Source: Winogradskyella sp.
GTDB lineage: Bacteria; Bacteroidota; Bacteroidia; Flavobacteriales; Flavobacteriaceae
DNA: 33,688 bases
Direction of reading: 5' to 3'
NCBI GenBank assembly: GCA_030149175.1
Contig: JASBSA010000128.1
Location: forward strand, 1 to 33,688
The notes under the pieces were generated by a model. It saw only the letters and a program-made list of their open reading frames with translations. It had not been told where the DNA came from and searched no databases. Made by a program: the position numbers and the translations under genes. This document shows positions 30,932 through 33,688 of this stretch, piece after piece. Position 1 is the stretch's first letter. Each line of letters begins with the position of its first letter.

Positions 30932-33688
30932 ATGAAAAAGAGCTCTGTTTTAATATTCACCTTAATTTTTAGTGCCTTATCTTTTGCTCAAGAAGAAACC
31001 ACAAATTGGGCGTTTGGTAACAATGCTGGTCTTAATTTTGATTTAGCAACAGGAAATGTAACTCCTGTTACCACCGCCATAAGCACCTCAGAAGGGTGTT
31101 CTTCGATTTCTGATGAAAATGGTAATCTGCTATTCTATACTGATGGACAAACGGTTTGGAGCAGCAACCATCAAATAATGCCCAATGGTAATTATTTTGG
31201 TGGTGCAGGATTACTTGGCGATCCATCAAGTACGTCTTCTGGAGTAATTATTCCTCATCCTACTAATAGCGATTTGTATTATATATTTACTGTAGATGAA
31301 CCTCATCACAATAATGCTTGGGCTTCACCTAACCAAGGGCCTGCAGACCAAAATGGCAATCCTTTAAATTTTTATGAAGAGACTTTTGGAGATTTTCAAT
31401 CTGTACCAAATAATGATGATGGTTTTAATAATGGTTTTAACTATTCATTAGTAGATATGACTTTAAATGGTGGTTTAGGAGATATTGTACCCACTGAAAA
31501 AAACGTCCATCTCATAACTTACGATACCTCTCAACAAGATCAATCATTATATAAATGTGCTGAAAAAATAACAGCAGTTCAAGGGTCAGATTGCGAAACT
31601 ATGTGGGTAATTACTCAATTTGTTGATACATTTTATGCCTTTAAAATAGACGCCAGTGGGTTTAATAATTTAACTCCCGTTACTTCAACATTAGCACCTT
31701 CCATTACAACACAAGGTTACAGACGTAATGGTATTGGTTATATAAAATCATCACCAGATGGTACTAAAATAGCGGTTTGCCATGCTCAAAACATCAACCT
31801 TCCTAGTGACGATAATGATTCTTTTAATACGGGTAGTTTTTGGCTTTATGATTTTAATAACGAAACAGGAGTTGTAAGTAATCCTGTTAATCTACTATCC
31901 AACACTTCAACTTATGGCACAGAATTTTCAGCTGACTCTAAAAAAGTATATGTAACAAACAGAAATAATGTTAGGCAATTTGACCTTGACAACAATAATG
32001 CCGAAACCATCATACATCAGCAAGCACCAAATGCTGGGTTTATTTCTTCGATGCAGTTAGCACCCAATAATAAAATCTATGTATGCAATGGAGCAAACAC
32101 AAACAGCTTAGATGTTATAGAAGAACCTGCTGAAGCCGGATTAGCCTGCTCTTACAATGTTAACGGCCAACCATTAGCAGGAGGCACTAGTGCAGCTTTA
32201 GGTCTACCACCATTTATTACATCATTTCTTGGTTTTGAAATTGATATTATTAGAAATGGTATTAGCACTACAGAATTACGCTTGTGTACTGGAGATAGTT
32301 ATATCTTACAGGCAGATGATATTGTTGGCGCAGATTATGTTTGGTCTTTTGATGGTACACCAATTACTGGAAACAACCAAGCGCAACTCTTCATTGATGC
32401 TCCGGGTTTTTATGAAGTTTACATAGAACCCAACAATGGTGATTGCCCTATTGAAGGTAGTGCCGTTGTTGGAGTTTTTGATATTCCTGTAGCAAATCCT
32501 GTTTCAAACGTTACTGCCTGCGATGACTTTGCAAACGATGGTACATTCAATGGTTTCAACTTTACAAATAAAAATAGTGAAGCCCTTGCCACACAATCTG
32601 CAGCACAGTATAATGTACGCTATTTTGAATCCATGGATGATGCTAATAATCTTGAGAATGAAATTACATTCCCATACACAAACATCAGCAACCCACAAAC
32701 CATATACGTCAGGGTAGATAATACGGATAATACAAATTGCTTTGATGTTACCACTTTTCAGCTTGAAGTGTTTAACACACCTCATATTGTTCAACTTAAC
32801 AACATTGAATTTTGTGATAATGAAGGTGATCCAACAGATGGGTTTGCCTCAATAGAATTAGGCGATTTAATTCCAAATATTAGAGGTGCCCAACCAGAGG
32901 CCGATACCAATGTAACATTTCATCCAACACAACAAGATGCAGATGATAACACATCTCCATTACCATTAACTTACACCAATACTACAGCTGTCAACGAAAC
33001 TATTTTTGTTAGAATAGAAAATACAAATAATACAGATTGTTACAGTACTGGAAGTTTTCAACTTACCATTAATGATGCTCCAGTGGCAAATGATATTACC
33101 ATTATGCAATGTGATGAAGATGGTATACCAGAAGGCTTCACAACATTTAATATTGGTTTATTTAGCGATGATGTTATTAATAACGAAGCAGATAGAAACG
33201 TTACTTATCATCTTTCCTTTGAAGATGCCGAAAATGCACAAAATGAAATTAACGCTGATGCTTTTGACAATTTCTTTAATCCACAAATAATTTATGCAAG
33301 GGTCACCAATACCTCAACAGGTTGCGTGAGTTTTAGCGAAGTTTCTTTAGAGGTGAGTACCACTTCGTCCAACAATGCAAGTTTGGCTATCTGTGATGGT
33401 GATGGCAGTGAGGATGGCTTTGCCAACTTTAACCTCAATGACACCAATGCCATTGTACTTGCTGGTGCTCCTGCAGGTTTAGATCTTCAATACTATGAAA
33501 CCTATGACGATGCTTTGGTAGAATCTAATCCGCTTGGTACCAACTTTACCAATACCATTCCATATAATCAAACCATCTACGCACGGGTTGAAAACGCTAA
33601 TGCTTGCTATGGTATCAGTGAAATTGAACTTACAGTTTATGAGCTTCCCGATATTGAAACCGAATTTGAAACCTTATACTGTCTTAAT
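30932..33688 (+). CDS. Large secreted repeat protein, probable T9SS substrate (3' truncated by window)
   Basis: An uninterrupted frame of 919 codons from ATG 30932 that runs off the window, so the ORF track omits it. The signal peptide is MKKSSVLIFTLIFSALSFA, then QEE. Residues about 25-430 form a beta-propeller-like region of a type frequent in flavobacterial surface proteins (WAFGNNAGLNFDLATG, SDENGNLLFYTDGQTVW, LAPNNKIYVCNG). An Ig/PKD-like stretch follows (YVWSFDGTPITG). Then come Cys-led repeats beginning at residues 530, 628, 727, 821 and 917, with the pattern CDxxG-GFxxFNL ... YxxxxDA ... NPQTIYARVxNxxxxC. Proteins of this type usually end with a type IX secretion sorting domain; that part lies outside the window. 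It is likely surface-exposed or adhesin-like; function is inferred. Confidence 0.85.
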   Translation, partial: MKKSSVLIFTLIFSALSFAQEETTNWAFGNNAGLNFDLATGNVTPVTTAISTSEGCSSISDENGNLLFYTDGQTVWSSNHQIMPNGNYFGGAGLLGDPSSTSSGVIIPHPTNSDLYYIFTVDEPHHNNAWASPNQGPADQNGNPLNFYEETFGDFQSVPNNDDGFNNGFNYSLVDMTLNGGLGDIVPTEKNVHLITYDTSQQDQSLYKCAEKITAVQGSDCETMWVITQFVDTFYAFKIDASGFNNLTPVTSTLAPSITTQGYRRNGIGYIKSSPDGTKIAVCHAQNINLPSDDNDSFNTGSFWLYDFNNETGVVSNPVNLLSNTSTYGTEFSADSKKVYVTNRNNVRQFDLDNNNAETIIHQQAPNAGFISSMQLAPNNKIYVCNGANTNSLDVIEEPAEAGLACSYNVNGQPLAGGTSAALGLPPFITSFLGFEIDIIRNGISTTELRLCTGDSYILQADDIVGADYVWSFDGTPITGNNQAQLFIDAPGFYEVYIEPNNGDCPIEGSAVVGVFDIPVANPVSNVTACDDFANDGTFNGFNFTNKNSEALATQSAAQYNVRYFESMDDANNLENEITFPYTNISNPQTIYVRVDNTDNTNCFDVTTFQLEVFNTPHIVQLNNIEFCDNEGDPTDGFASIELGDLIPNIRGAQPEADTNVTFHPTQQDADDNTSPLPLTYTNTTAVNETIFVRIENTNNTDCYSTGSFQLTINDAPVANDITIMQCDEDGIPEGFTTFNIGLFSDDVINNEADRNVTYHLSFEDAENAQNEINADAFDNFFNPQIIYARVTNTSTGCVSFSEVSLEVSTTSSNNASLAICDGDGSEDGFANFNLNDTNAIVLAGAPAGLDLQYYETYDDALVESNPLGTNFTNTIPYNQTIYARVENANACYGISEIELTVYELPDIETEFETLYCLN

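Noticed and set aside
32229-33290. Track ORFs at 32229, 32504, 32523 and 33072
   Set aside because: They are shadows in other frames of the open-ended secreted repeat protein that starts at 30932.

Overview
The window looks like chromosomal DNA of a marine-type member of the Flavobacteriaceae (phylum Bacteroidota). The evidence is low-GC coding sequence, promoters of the TAnnTTTG type, a Fur protein without the usual zinc cysteines, a DUF5606 protein, an OstA-like protein, and a large secreted protein with flavobacterial type IX secretion (T9SS) style repeats. I cannot name the genus from sequence alone. There is no tRNA, rRNA, insertion sequence, prophage or CRISPR array that I can support.

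Layout. (1) 1-7242: a long RSH (p)ppGpp synthetase/hydrolase, then a tightly packed run fur, purA, OstA-like protein and a class III aminotransferase. (2) 7492-13964: a TPR protein, two tandem DUF368 membrane proteins (a family linked to undecaprenyl-phosphate recycling) overlapping aroE, then a DUF349 repeat protein with a small membrane protein behind it, closed by a strong hairpin terminator. (3) 14215-16663, minus strand: ruvX, def, a DUF5606 gene and mazG, with three dispersed intergenic repeats among or next to them. (4) 16664-17024: a 361-bp gene-free divergent region with two strong hairpins. (5) 17025-25155: dapD, then an eight-gene surface-polysaccharide/LPS core island in mosaic orientation (GT9, two tandem GT2 paralogues, a WaaE-like GT2, a Kdo/WaaP-like kinase, a rhamnosyltransferase-like protein, GT4, and a TupA-like ATP-grasp protein). 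(6) 25273-30828: a CCA/poly(A)-polymerase family nucleotidyltransferase, heme A synthase, a pRiA4b ORF-3 family protein, a small secreted protein and an ABC exporter pair. (7) 30932 to the window end: an open-ended secreted protein with Cys-led repeats of about 96 residues. It has no stop in the window and is absent from the ORF track.

How the genes fit together. Much of the window serves the cell envelope: OstA-like LPS transport, DUF368 lipid-carrier recycling, dapD (lysine/diaminopimelate), the LPS core island and the putative T9SS substrate. The rest is housekeeping: stringent response, purine synthesis, shikimate pathway, nucleotide sanitation, N-terminal deformylation, tRNA end maturation and heme A.

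The least explained signals are non-coding. They are three different 7-bp tandem repeats in one 180-bp spacer, a perfect 20-bp palindrome flanked by 11-bp direct repeats ahead of the ABC operon, minus-7 boxes only 4-5 nt from start codons (probable leaderless mRNAs), and the pair of orphan hairpins upstream of dapD. I found no clearly new multi-gene system.
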